64,000 bases of DNA, taken from NCBI GenBank assembly GCA_020466095.1, contig CM035806.1:168848871-168912870 (forward strand). The letters run 5' to 3'. Positions 48,683-62,031 of this stretch are shown here, piece by piece (the first letter of the stretch is position 1; every line of letters begins with the position of its first letter). A program made the translations under genes and the position numbers. The notes under the pieces are model-generated. The model did not search any database. It was not told the origin of the DNA and saw only the letters and a program-made list of their open reading frames with translations. The stretch is from Chlorops oryzae. Taxonomy: Eukaryota; Arthropoda; Insecta; Diptera; Chloropidae.

Positions 48683-49340
48683 GTGTGTTAACTTAAATTA
48701 AATTAACTTAAATTAACTTAAATTAACTTAAATTAATTTTAAATTAACTTAAATTAATTTAAATTAACTTAAATTAACTTAAATTAACTTAAATTAACTT
48801 AATATTATTTAACTTAAACTTTAATTAACTTAAATTAAACTTAAATTAACTTATAATTAACTTAAATTAACTTAAATTAACTAATTATTAAATTAAACTT
48901 AATTAATAACTTAAATTAACTTAACTTAAATTACAATTAACTTAATAATAATTAAATTATTAAATTAACTTAATAATTAAACTTAAATTAACTTAAATTA
49001 AACTTAACTTAACTTTAACTTAAATTAACTTAAATTAACTTAATTAACTTAATCTATTAACTTAACTTAATAACTTAACTTAAATTAACTTAATTAATAA
49101 CTTTAACTTAAATCTTAACTTAACTTAACTTAACTTAACTTAACTTAACTTAACTTACTAACTTATAACTTAACTTAACGTAACTTAACTTAACTAACCT
49201 TAACTTAACTTAACTTAACTTAACTTAACTTAACTTAACTTAACTTAACTTAACTTAAGTTGTAGTAAATCAGGAGCGTTGCCTTGTGCAACCAACTCCC
49301 TTGACCCCAACTTAAATAACCTTAACTTAACTTAAGGTAA
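48683..49340. repeat. AACTTAAATT / AACTT minisatellite
   Basis: About 650 bp of 10-bp AACTTAAATT units that pass into 5-bp AACTT units, with small indels. An insert of about 60 bp at 49257-49315 (GGAGCGTTGCCTTGTGCAAC and on) interrupts the right end. Confidence 0.9.
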
Positions 49341-51291
49341 TTAATGGAAAAGTTATTGACTATTTTTTGTGTGGAAAAATTGGCTGAAAACTTAACTCGT
49401 TTTGATTGCCTTCGTACGAAATAAAATAAGACAATTTATTTATCTTCAATGAATATCGATGACGTGGATAAAAGGCGAAAATGTCAAAATTTGGATTCGA
49501 AAATATTTTTGAAAAAAAGAGAGAGAGAAATAGAGAGAGAGAGAGACAAGAGAAATAGAGATAGAAAATACCTTGGCATTTGAATTTTTTGTTCTTAAAT
49601 CTCGGGCCATGAAAAAAATATCGATTCTGCTTTGGAACAATGGAATATTTCCTCCCAAGTGTATTCAATAATTGTAAATGAAACCCATTGGAGAATCGTT
49701 AAACTCCCTTGTATGTATGTATGTATGTATGTATGTGTTTCTCTATGTAATTCCCACATCGAAAGTATCGATTTGAAACACATTCGATTCGGACGGTCTG
49801 TGTGAGTGTGAACGGCTTAAATTCGGTTTCAGGGTACACCCTTCGGTATTGTCTCAATGCGTGATGAAATGCAATTCGCCTCCGACTTTGGTCTGCTCTT
49901 CTCGACTCATCGCTATTTATACTCTAGGGAATCAAATTTCATGGATTACCTCAGTTTCGGAATCGGTTTTTTGTTTTGTAAATTGCAGTCGAGCGAACGG
50001 ACTGACAGGCGAACCGTCTGTGACGCAATAGTGCAATCCTATGTGTGTGCAATGCGAGGAGCAGGAGGAGTGCAGTATCTGTCTGTCTGTTAGAATGTCG
50101 TCTCCTCCAAACCTGTGGGTTGCCGTAAACGTCTTCGAGAGTTTTAAAACATTTTCGTTTTGTGTCTGTTTTTCTTTTTCGCTTCGTTGTTTTGTTTTGT
50201 TTCGTTTCGTTTTGTTTTGCTGTATTGAGCTTAAAAACTGGAGAATATCACCGCGGCTCGGCTAGATCGGATGGATACTGTTGGGTCTGCTGTAATTTCA
50301 GTACTACATTCTGCTTTTCATAGGAAATATTCAATTTTGCAACTTGTTTAGTCACGAATCGATGGAAAAACGGGTCCGGTTCGTTCGGTGTCATTTGAAT
50401 GTTTTGAAATAGCTTGAATGGTTTTGATTCTTTCCGTGTCTGGCTAAGAAATCGAGACTTCCGATAAATTGTTCCTTCAAATTCTCTCTTGCTACTCCTG
50501 GTCAGTGGTCAGGGGTACATATGTACATACATACAATGTATTTATTTTATATAAATATGTACGTACGTACACAGGTAAATTGAGGTAAATTGCAGTCATA
50601 TGAACAGTGCTTTTTGGACATTCGAAGCACCCCGCCCCGTCCGAAATGGAAACGCGAGAAATCACAAAAGAACTCGAGAAGTTTTTTGTTATTCATTGAA
50701 TCGGTCCCCAGACCCCCCCCGAAAAGTTTTTCAGGCACATGAAATATGATTTGGTAATTGCAAAACAAAAAATCATCGTTTTTCATATGTATTTCAATAA
50801 TTTCAATTATCGAATTGAATCCGGTGATAGAGACCGCTCTGGAGCGATATGGAAAATCGCTTTTCGTTCTGTGTGGGCTACTCTTCTTCTCGTACTTCTT
50901 AGCAAGGTTCTTCTCCCAACCGTCTCAACCTTCTGTGAGAGAGAAAATTTGAAAAAATTTTGACGTCAAAATTTTTTCAAGAAACGGATTACAACTAGTC
51001 TAGTTTTGGTCTAGTTCCAAACTGGTCCAAAAAGGACCAGTTAAAAAAATTTTTTTTTGGTGCTAAAATTCTTAGAATTTTTCACTTATTCTAGGTATAT
51101 ATAAATTTTCATCCAAATCGGACGCCATGAATTTTTCGGATTTTTTTTTTTTTGGTCCATAACTCTCTAAACTTCCTCTAGCCCCGCCCGTCTTATAATT
51201 GTTCAATATACCACTGTGGAAAATATAAGCACAATCAAAGGACTCTTTCTCTGGACACGCCACTGCTTCTCTCGACAGGGCTCTGTGTATA
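49341..51291. other. gene-free region
   Basis: No gene recognised. A TATG tandem lies at 49710-49735 and a TTTTG/TTTCG tandem at 50188-50220. 51095-51120 repeats a phrase seen near 540. Confidence 0.4.
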
Positions 51292-52437
51292 CACCGAGAG
51301 AAATAACAACAGTAAACACTACTTGAACAGTAGTAATGGTCATAAACGGTATTCCGCGTTAAAGCACTGAAAAAGGCAGTCAAATGAACACAGTTAAAAA
51401 CAGTTACTTTTTAATGTTCAAATTCGCTTTCGTTCACTTAGAGTAAAGTTCGCATTCTGATCAACCGTCTCCGGAGGTTTCGAATAGCTCAGTTGTTTAA
51501 AACGTGACTCGACAGTCGTGAGCTTCGGGGTTCTACCGCTGGCTGCGGAATTTTCTAGATTTTTTTTTTAAATTACAGCTTTTTTTTGTTCAGAGTGTAA
51601 GTTGTTTGGAAGACAACAATTTCTCCGAAATTTAAGGTTTAATTATTTAATTTTTTAAATGGTTCATTTTCAAGCAAAATTTTGGGAGTGAAACAATTTC
51701 TTAACACGTCCCCATAAGGCTCAAGTGACATTTTGATCCAACAAATTAAATTCGTTCGTTTAATCGTAACTGTTTAAGATCGTTCGCCCAGAAGTGTGAG
51801 GTCAGCGGTTCAAGGCTCGGCCGAGACGAGAAAATTTTTCAAGATTAAGAAAAAAAGTTTTAGATATAACAAATAAATAAAAAAAAATATAATAATTTTA
51901 ATGAAAGTAAAAAAAAAAAATATTAATAAAAGAAGATTAAAAAATTTTGGCAGTGAAACAATTCCTTAACACGTTCCCCAAAACTTGAGCAACCATAAAC
52001 TCAAGTGAGCATTTTGACCAACAAATTAAATTCGTTCGTTTAGCGTAATTGGTTAAGACGTTCGCCCAGCGAAGTGTGGAGGTCAGCGGTTCAAGGCTCG
52101 GCCGAGGCGAGAAAATTTAAAGAGATGAAAGAGAAAAAGATTTAAATAGAAACAAATAAATAAAGAAAAAATATAATAATTTAATAAAAAAAAAAAATAT
52201 TAATAAAAGAAGATAAAAAAAAAGTCAAAGCAAAAAATAAATTATTTTTTTCCCAGTCGCTGGTGACAGTTGATTTAACCGCGAGACAGTTATATCAACC
52301 ATCAGGTAGTTATATCCTTATTGACTGTGTTTGTACTGTTGAATTGACCGCTACTACACATAAGCTAACAATTAACGGTGAACTCGGTTATTTTAACCTG
52401 CTTTTTCAGTTAATATAACTACCTTTTTCTCTCGGTG
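51292..52437 (-). mobile_element. CAC-ended element G, copy 2
   Basis: Ends CACCGAGAGAAATAAC at left and the inverse of CACCGAGAGAAAAAGG at right; TA on both sides. It lacks the nested insertion of copy 1 but contains a tandem duplication of about 260-280 bp (about 51675-51945 and 51946-52205). It carries a tRNA-like module at about 51470-51545 and, in each duplicate, a second one (box A-like TAGCGTAATTGG, box B-like GCGGTTCAAGGC). Confidence 0.8.
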
Positions 52438-52860
52438 TAGTTAATCAATAAACTCGAGATATTCGATAAGACTGATCTTCGGCTCTTAAGACTTGATCTC
52501 TCTTTAAAAAAAACGGTTAATGTCGCGCTCTCTCTAACACTGAATGTTCCGGCAGTTGATCGTCTAGTGATGATCGCACGCCTTGGACTCCGCAAAAGAG
52601 CCCGAGGAATTTATTTTTTTATTTTATTTTTTTTTTTTTAGTGCATTTTCTCGGGCACTTCCGAGTTTGCAATATTCACTTGGAATGATCATATTCCTCT
52701 TCGGAGTTTTAAACTATCTTTTAGGCTGCCCAATGATCTTCGCCTTCTCCGTAGAACTCAAACTTGGGCTTGGAAGGATCAAACATCCCCAAAATGGGAT
52801 TTTTCAATCGAACGGAAAAAAGAAAAAAAAATGGAAATTAAAGAAAAAATAATTTATGTA
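52438..52860. other. short gene-free spacer
   Basis: No gene recognised; T-rich at 52610-52640. Confidence 0.4.
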
Positions 52861-53399
52861 CACAGAGAAAAAAATCAACCAGAAAACTGGTTAAATCAAA
52901 AAGAAAAACATACAAAACGGCTTCAACAAGGAATATTTTTAATTTAAAAAATTTTCTTGTTGGAAAAAATAAAGATTTTCCTTTGGAATCAACCATATTT
53001 CAGGTTGAATTGAAATGATAATTTTCAAAAATAGATTTTAAATTTAAATTTTTGAAATGGCCACAGACCCTTCTGCTGAACATAACCCCAAAAAAATAGC
53101 CATCGGATGGACTTCATCCGATTTTGTCACACCGTTGTCGTCTGACTGCTTTCGCAATGCTTAAAAAGTTCTAAGATGAATAAATATCTTATATGTCCAA
53201 TTTTATAAACCAAATGAGAATTATAGCGAACTCAAAAAAAAAAAAAAATTTATTAAACATATTTCCTTTCAAATCAACCCAAAATGTTGTTGACTCAACC
53301 AACTTGCTTTTGAAATTTTTGTTCTGCTCGAAAATCAAAAGGGACTGTGAATAACAATGCGCCCCCTTTTTAAAAAATCATGGTAAAGTTCGCTCAGTG
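52861..53399 (+). mobile_element. MITE family F, copy 1
   Basis: Starts CACAGAGAAAAAAATC and ends GTTCGCTCAGTG, with TA on both sides. The interior has the shared phrases GAACATAACCCC and ACCAAATGAGAATTATAGCG. No protein. Confidence 0.8.
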
Positions 53400-54352
53400 T
53401 ATATAAATTACGTAAAATTTAATTAATTGACTTCATCATTGATGAGCGAACGCAGGCTGAAATGAGGCGTGTTGGCGCCAATGGGGTTTTTTCGGCTCAG
53501 ACAATTGCGCATTGGAATTGATCAATTCGGAACGATTGAGAAATTTTCACATTGCGGCACTCTCAATTGTCAATTGTCAATTCATCTTGTCTCGGCTTAG
53601 ATCGTTTTCCAATCGTTTGCTTTATTTATATAAATTTTACAGGTGTACGGCGATAAGAGGATTGCCAATTTATTTAAACTGTCAGTTCGGTTGACGCGTA
53701 TCCACGCTTTTATGTTTGTTTGTTTGTTTTCTCAATTTTCCTTTTTATTATTATTATTATTATTTTTTTTTTTTTTTGTTCTCTCGTTCGATCGGAGGGC
53801 ATTTTTTGTGGTATTTATTTTCGATGTCATATTTTCCCTCAACGTTTCGATTGTGAAAATTGTGAGAAAAAAAATCGGATTTATTTCTTTAATTAAAGGA
53901 CAAATAAAGAGAGAGAGAGAGGGAGCTCTAAAATTATGTTGGCTGCCGGAAGTTTATGTCATCTTATTGGGCACAAAATACTTCTGGATTTTTCATTGAA
54001 AAAAAAAAAATAATTATGTGGGAACTGAAAATTGTCAAAGGCCTTAAAAGTTGAGAACAATAGCTGCTCCAGCTTTAAGTGGGGGAAAAAAATTGAAATA
54101 GGAAAAAAAATATATATATATAAATATGTAAGAAAAAGATTTAAATAGAGACTCGGCTTGTGTTGTACATACAATGGACAAGAACGGGCACGTGTCTAAC
54201 GGATGGTTGCTGCTGTCACAGATAAAAACCACAACCATGTTCTGGGTGGGTTAAGGCAGCAATCAAAGGATTTGTATGCAAATTCTATGATTGACTTAGT
54301 TCCGTTAAGGGCAGATGTTTAGCCCAAAATCCCATGAAAATCGAAAAAAGAA
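53400..54352. other. gene-free region
   Basis: Poly-T near 53763 and short AT runs; no gene recognised. Confidence 0.4.
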
Positions 54353-54757
54353 ACAAGTAAGGGTGTTATAGTCAATAGAATACCCGACACAGACACACAT
54401 GTTCAAATAATTTTTAATATCAAGAGGTGTTTAAGACCATAAGGGGCCCCATATACCGACTTTTGATAGATTTCTTTATGAAAACTGCCCCTTTGCCACG
54501 CCCACTTTTCCAATATTTGTTGAACTATAATCGGAGGCTTAAATATATGCTCAAATTTTAAGTTTCATTAAAATAAAATTCGAAAAAGTCCGATTTTGGG
54601 GCAGTTTTGGGATTTTTGTGACAGACCCTAGTACTGGAGGTACCCCTAAAAATGGTCCGATCGGGTCCATTCTCGAACTTGTTCTTACTCATGTCCCCGT
54701 GAGCACGCATACCAAATTTTGTCAAGATTGCTCAACTCCTTCGATAAGATAACTGAT
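54353..54757 (-). repeat. dispersed repeat family E, copy 3 (inverted, partial)
   Basis: Begins AACAAGTAAGGGTGTTATAG and continues in reverse through the shared phrase GACAGACCCTAGTACTGG to the GATAAG motif near 54750. The far end is missing. Confidence 0.7.
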
Positions 54758-54909
54758 TCCAACGGGCCTCTATTTCATAATGATGGGAAAATTGGTCACT
54801 CACTTAAAATGGCATAGCTTTGGGGGATGCAAGCCCTCTCCGGAATGCGATATGAAAAAATTCTCATGCCTTAATACTGTCCCGAAATAATTTTCTACAT
54901 ACCTACATA

Positions 54910-55432
54910 CACAGAGAAAAAAATCAATCAGAAAACTGGTTAAATCAAATGGAAAAACATACAAAGGGAATATTTTAAATTTTAACAATTTTTCTTGTTG
55001 GAAAAAATAAAGATTTTCCCTTTGAATCAACCATATTTCAGGTTGAATTGAAATGATAATTTTCAAAAATGGATTTAAATTGAAATTTTTGAACCAACCA
55101 CGGACCTCTACTGAACATAACCCCAAAAAAATTGCCATCGAATGGACTTCATCCGATTTGGTCACTCCGATGTCGTCTGACTGCTTTTGCAATGCTTAAA
55201 AAGTTCTAAGCTGAATAAATATCTTATATGTCCAATTTTATAAACCAAATGAGAATTATAGCGAACGAAAAAAAAAATTTAATTAAACATATTTCCTTTC
55301 AAATCAACCAAAAATTTTGTTGACTCAACCATTTCTTTTTTTTTTGAAATTTTTGTTCTTCTCGAAAATCAAAACAGCTGTGAATAACAATGCGCCCCCT
55401 TTGAAAAAAATCATGGTTAAATTCGCTCAGTG
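54910..55432 (+). mobile_element. MITE family F, copy 2
   Basis: Same ends as 52861-53399 (CACAGAGAAAAAAATC and CGCTCAGTG), again between TA dinucleotides, same orientation. Confidence 0.8.
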
Positions 55433-55720
55433 TATGTGAGTGCATGCCCGTTAATGGCCTTAAAAATCAGGTATTTATTTATTTGATCTTATAAGATCAG
55501 TTAGGGAAGCGAATTGAATTCACTCCATTGAATTGCTCTAAAAGAGATTTCAACATTCCAAAGAAGATCTTTGCCATTTTATGACTCTATTGAAGAATAA
55601 AGTCGCACAGAGCTTCATCAGGCAATAAAAGAAGAAAAAAAAGAGAATCACGATCGAACTCAGTTAACTGAATCGATAGTGCGACGATTGACTGATTAAC
55701 TGATCCAGCGTCGCGGCCAA
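55433..55720. other. short spacer upstream of a candidate small ORF
   Basis: No feature recognised. Confidence 0.4.
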
Positions 55721-55885
55721 ATGGGGAAAAACAATTTCAAATCGTTTCGAATCGAACTGATTGAATTGAAAAACTTCGCCGAAGCCGAAGACGAAGATGA
55801 TTTCCTCGACAATTTAATTAGCCGACATCAGAGGCGAACTAAAGAAATTATGACAGGCCACGCAGCGGCGTCAATGCGAGTATAA
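55721..55885 (+). CDS. candidate 54-aa small ORF
   Basis: ATG in a good context (GGCCAAATGG) opens 54 codons to TAA. The predicted peptide starts MGKNNFKSFRIELIELKNF, has an acidic block (EAEDEDD) and a basic block (RHQRRTK). It is less AT-biased than its surroundings. There is no recognisable family and no upstream promoter; it could be an unannotated small protein or chance. Confidence 0.25.
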   Translation: MGKNNFKSFRIELIELKNFAEAEDEDDFLDNLISRHQRRTKEIMTGHAAASMRV

Positions 55886-57381
55886 TGGCAAAAGACGAAA
55901 TAGACACAGACGTGGAGGAGTCTGCGCGCTTTCCCGCAAAAGGGAAATCTGCAATATTTTTACCCTTCCTTTTTTGGATTTTTGTTGTTATTGTTTTGCT
56001 CTTTTTTCGCTTTTTTTTTTTTTAATATTCTTGATTGACTTGTGTGCCGAAACGCTTTGATCTTTGTGTGCGAGGAAAATCGTTTTGCAAAATTGCAGAA
56101 TTTAACAACATAAATGCGCCAAGCGCCAGTCCTAAATCGAGTCGATGTCGATCTAAATGTTGATGCCGATGATTTGGGGGCCGATGCCACGTGCTCCAAT
56201 AGTTAAGGAAAACATCATCGCTAGCGATAGAGTTGGAAGAGTTGGAGTTCTTCGGGCGCTGCTGATTTTTCTAAACAATTCGGCTTGTAACTCGTAAATA
56301 CATACATACATATATACTTCTCTCCGAGAAGTCGCACTAAAAGATCGGTAGGTACGTGTGATTTTCGCCGTCGTTCGAATATTGCCATTGGGAATGTTTG
56401 TTTTTCTTTCCCCGCTAGATTCGAACGCCACCAGATGGCGCTTATTCTTTTGTCACGCACGGAAACGACTGCGGCAATATGTCGTTTCAAAGATCATACA
56501 TACATACATACACACACACATACATGCAATATAGAGAAACGATTAAAATGTGCAAAATTCGAATCAAGAATTCCTTTCGATGCAGCTCGTTTTCCTCCTG
56601 TCTTTCTCTATCTTCTTCCGGGGGTGAATCGTTTTGCAACGAGTAAATAAAGAAAAGAAAAGAAAAAAAAAATTGAAATTATAAACTTTGCCCGAAAATA
56701 TTTCGAATTTCAATGCGTATTTTCCTTTTGAGAATAATTTAAGCGTTTTCTTCATTTCGATTTCTCGTGACATCTAAAGCAATCATTTGATTGACTGCGA
56801 TAATATTTTTCTTATTCTTCTTGATTTCATCAAACGACTCAGCTAACCAGCCAGCCAGCCAGCCATCCAGCCAGCCATCCAGCCAGCCCAACAACAAGCA
56901 TTGAAGGGAGCAGGCAATTTGAACTAGTCAAGTAAGCAACTAGTGAGCTACTCAGCCAGCCGTTCAGGCGTTCTCAGCGATTCTTTTCATTTGCTTTTCC
57001 ATTTCATATCATTTCTTTTTATTTATTTATTTGATCGGTGTAAGTTTTCCAATTTGTTTATGCATAAATGCGTGAATGTATGCATGTTCAAAGCGAAAGT
57101 AGCGAGAACTTGTAACAACAAGAACAATAACAAGAACAAGAACCGATGGGCAAACATATCGCAACAAATTGCTTCAAATTGCCCTGAATCTAAGTAGATA
57201 AAATTTTTGTTGTTGGATTTTTTGCCTTCTTTTTTTTTCTTTTCTTTTCGAAATATTATGAAAATTTTTATCTTTATATCTTGTGATTCCTCTTAAGTTG
57301 AGTTTATTGTTTCTTTTCAGCAATTCAAATATTCCTCAAGTCATTGTTAAAATAGAAGAAACATTTACTCCTTCATGTATT
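55886..57381. other. gene-free region
   Basis: No gene recognised. A CAGC/CCAG tandem lies at 56846-56889, a CATA run near 56300 and 56500, and poly-T runs. Confidence 0.4.
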
Positions 57382-57475
57382 TTCACGGTCGACTCTGCGT
57401 ATGAGTAACGTTGATGGCAACCAGTCAGCATCTGCCGACGATAGTTAAGACACTACGTTACTCATACGCCGTGAA
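57382..57475. repeat. 94-bp hairpin (GCGTATGAGTAACGT arms)
   Basis: A 15-bp GCGTATGAGTAACGT at 57397-57411 is repeated exactly inverted at 57455-57469, with an outer TTCACGG/CCGTGAA pair continuing the stem after a small bulge. The loop is about 43 bp. No relative was seen in this window. Confidence 0.7.
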
Positions 57476-57835
57476 GGACGGCCGGCCGATGTGTGTTACG
57501 ATAGAAATGTTGGGAGAAAAGTGCTCAAAGTAAGTAACGATAACACTAGACTACAAAATAATTTATTTATTTATTTATTTTGAAATTAATCATAATACAA
57601 TTATGACTATAACTTTGATCTAAGACACGAACCATTACCACAGGTTATCATCGGTCAAACACTAAAAAAAAATGACTTTTTTCATACACTATATTGGTGT
57701 CGCTGATCACGAAAATGGCATCCAATTATTTTTGAGATATGGGCGAGTTACATTTAATTTATTGATAAATCTCGAAATATTCGATTTACAAAAATTTCAT
57801 TCAAATTTTTTTTGAGTGCGAAAATTTTGTTCATA
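57476..57835. other. gene-free spacer
   Basis: No feature recognised apart from a TTTA run near 57562. Confidence 0.4.
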
Positions 57836-58164
57836 CACTGAGCGAATTTAACCATGATTTTTTTCAAAGGGGGCGCATTGTTATTCACAGTCCTTTTGAT
57901 TTTCGAGCAGAACAAAAATTTCAAAAGCAAAATGGTCGAGTCAACAAAATTTTGAGTTGATTTAAAAGGAAATATGTTTAATTAAATTTTTTTTTTCGTT
58001 CGCTATAATTCTCATTTGGTTTATAAAATAGGACATATAAGATATTTATTCTTCTTAGAACTTTTTAAGCATTGCGAAAGCAGTCAGACGACAACGGAGT
58101 GACAAAATCGGATGAAGTCCATTCGATGGCCTATTTTTTTGGGGTTATGTTCAGCAGAGGGCTT
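57836..58164 (-). mobile_element. MITE family F, copy 3 (inverted, truncated)
   Basis: Begins CACTGAGCGAATTTAACC, the inverse of the right end of family F, and runs to the GTTATGTTCAGCAG phrase; the CACAGAG terminus is missing. Confidence 0.7.
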
Positions 58165-58629
58165 AATTAAATTTTTTTTTTACATTTCTTCTTTTATATA
58201 AATTTTAGTAAATTTTCATTTTCGAATAGAGAGAAGTACCTACTATCTCCATGAATTGTCCGGCCGCACGTGAGGGTATAATGTAAAATATATACATACA
58301 TATATGTTGTTATATGGTTTTGGGCTGGCAAATAATGTATGTCTCAAGTATTTCGTTTCCATTTCATATTTTAGAATATGGTATATATTCTCACTATATA
58401 TTATATCATTAATTGATTGCATAAATAGAAGAGAAAATTTATTCTTCCGCTAACTGTGTGTGTGTGTGTTACCCAGTTTCCAGGAATGACCTCCAGCTGT
58501 GCCATCGAAATTGATGAGGTGAACAGAAAAAGGAAAAAGGCGCGAAATGTGCTTTGAGTTCTCGTAACTTTTAGCCGAATTTTACTTTAACTTATTTCAA
58601 TTTTTTTTGCCTTTTCAATGAGTTTCTTA
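58165..58629. other. gene-free spacer
   Basis: No gene recognised; a short GT tract lies near 58457. Confidence 0.4.
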
Positions 58630-58802
<173 letters not shown>

Positions 58803-59599
58803 GAAAAATCATCGATTGAGTTTTGAAAAATAAATTTGATTAAAATTTTGTATTGCAAAGCCGAGGCCGACACAGTTTTTTCCGCCAGATAAATAGCGCG
58901 AGCCTCAATTTCCGACAATGGAAAAATCGTCCGCTTGGCGGCGGTGAAAAGTGCATCGTATCGCGACCTCTTTAATGAGAAACAGAAGCAGCAGCAGCAG
59001 AAGCAGAAGCGCGACTTGGCAGACAGACACCTGCGGTTTGTGTGGCGGCACGCGTTTCATTTACTCATAATTAGGCACCACCAGTGCCACCGTCAGTGTG
59101 CTTCTTTGTAGCGCCTCTTCCAGCATTTTATCTTGAGCTGTCGGCCTTATGTTTTCACCGATGCAATTCGTTGTGCGTTCTGCCCTGCCCTGCAGGGCCA
59201 GGCGTTTGTGAATTCGATCTTTTTTCCATTGATTTTCGTTTCGTTTTGTTTTGTTTTGTTTTGGGCTTTTTTGCTCCTGGTGGGATGCGACCCACGATGA
59301 AGGTGGCGACGACGGCGCTTGTTTATGTGCTTGTGGCCAATTTACCCGTTAATCAATGTTGGAGGAAAAGATTTTTCGCTGTCGACTTTCTTTGGATGCA
59401 ATTTCTTTTTATAATCTTGCTCTTGTCTCATTTCGTTTCATTTCGTTTCATTTCGTTTCGTTTTCAACTGAAATTGTTTTGTTTTTGAGTTCAATCAATT
59501 CGCGGGGGGTTCGATTTATTCTATTCAATTTAGACGGCACTATGCGGTTGCTAAGGGTCGTGGGAGTTCAGTTAAGAGCACTATGAGACAAAAGACCCG
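58803..59599. other. gene-free region
   Basis: GC-richer at 58870-59300, with a GCAGCAGCAGCAG run. A 134-codon frame beginning at a GTG (59084) is hydrophobic but has no start or splice support. No gene called. Confidence 0.4.
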
Positions 59600-60383
<784 letters not shown>

Positions 60384-61099
60384 GCAATCAAAAAAGCAGG
60401 GCCTGAAAAAAGGATTCAAAACTCGAAATTAGGAGAACTCGAAGAATAACCGATTAAGAAATTCTCCAAAGATCTTTAATGAGAATTGCAGCAGCAAAAA
60501 GTCTTCAATCGAGAGACAGAAACTTTGACTGCTTCAAAAGGAAATATTGTATGAAGAATTCAAAAAAGAAACAAAATCGTAATCAAGAGAAAGAAAGAAA
60601 GAAAAATAACAATTAAACCAAGACAAAATAAAAAGAATTAAATCCAAATGAAAAAACGAAATGGCACGAAAGGCTTTAATAAAATCAAGAAGAATGGACA
60701 TCAATTCATCACAAATTTCAAAACATAGAAACAACCGAGAGACCTTAAATCTCGACATGATACGAATGGAATTAGAGCCAAAACAGCTTAATCGAGATGA
60801 CAGAAATTTGCTTTCAAAAGGGAAATGATTGTAGAAGAATTTCACAAAAACAAAATCGTAACAAGAGAGTCAAGACATGGAAGAATATGACAATAACACG
60901 AAAAGTTAAAAAGAGATAAAAAGAAGAAAGAATGACGAAAGTAAAAAAGAAGAGATAATAGCAGAAAGCATTAAAATGAAAAAAGGAGAGATAAGAGAAG
61001 AATGAGAGTAGCAAACAGGAAGAGAGACCAGAGAATAGAGGATTGAACAGAGATGAGAATAAGAGAAAACAGCAGCACGGAAGAGGAGATCCAATGACC
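60384..61099. other. A/G-rich spacer
   Basis: Purine-biased, non-repetitive, no gene recognised. Confidence 0.5.
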
Positions 61100-61403
61100 G
61101 ATGTGAAATGAATATGAGAGTAATAGAGAGAAAAGAGAAAGAAAGAGAAGAGAGAAAGAGAGAGATAGAGAGAGAAGAAGAGAAAGAGAGAAAGAGAGAG
61201 AAAGAGAGAGAAAGAGAGAGAAAGAGAGAGAAGAGAAGAGAGAAAAGAGAGAGAAAGAGGAGAAGAAGAGAAAGAGAGAGAAGAGAGAGAAAGAGAGAGA
61301 GGAAGAGAGAGAAGAGAGAGAAAGAGAGGAAGAGAGAGATAGAGAGAAGAGAGAGATAGAGAGAGAAAAGAGATAGAGAGAGAAGAGAGAGAAAGAGAGA
61401 GAA

Positions 61404-61459
<56 letters not shown>

Positions 61460-61512
61460 GAGAATAGAAGAGTGAGAAGAGAGAGATAGAAGAGATAGAG
61501 AGAGATGAGAAG

Positions 61513-61608
<96 letters not shown>

Positions 61609-61650
61609 AAGAGGATAGAGAGAGAGAAAAAGATAGATAGAAAGACAGGG
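61100..61650. repeat. purine tract with GATAGAGAGA units
   Basis: GAGAAAGAGA words at left pass into a fairly regular 10-bp GATAGAGAGA array (best at 61520-61610). No protein is implied. Confidence 0.9.
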
Positions 61651-61954
61651 TATGCTTTTAAAGGCTTCAAAACCCCATCCAAACTTCATCCATCACAAAA
61701 CATAAAAGTACGATCTCGTGCTGCGCCCGTGAGTCTACGATTTCCGTTAGTATAAACCAAGCGAATGCTTGGAATTTTGAACCGTTCCTTGGGCCGTAAT
61801 TTTCTACGTTGCTGGGGCGGGGGTGATGCGGCAGTGTAGCGTAATTTTTTTCGTTTCGAATTAATTGTTCGAAATAAATGTTTCCATTTTCGATTGAAAA
61901 CTTCATCGATCTTGTCAAAACAAGCGTAATTGGCGGTCGGAACACAAGCAAAAG

Positions 61955-61987
<33 letters not shown>

Positions 61988-62031
61988 CGGACGTGTTCAT
62001 ACATATATACATACGTGTGCAATCATTCATA
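61651..62031. other. gene-free spacer
   Basis: An (AC)n tract lies at 61958-61985. No gene recognised. Confidence 0.45.

Noticed and set aside
59084..59488. 134-codon hydrophobic frame
   Set aside because: No ATG at the start, low-complexity Phe/Leu runs from TTTCG/TTTCA repeats, no family resemblance.
60814..61689. 291-codon Ser/Leu-rich minus-strand frame
   Set aside because: Produced by GA-rich repeats; no domain.
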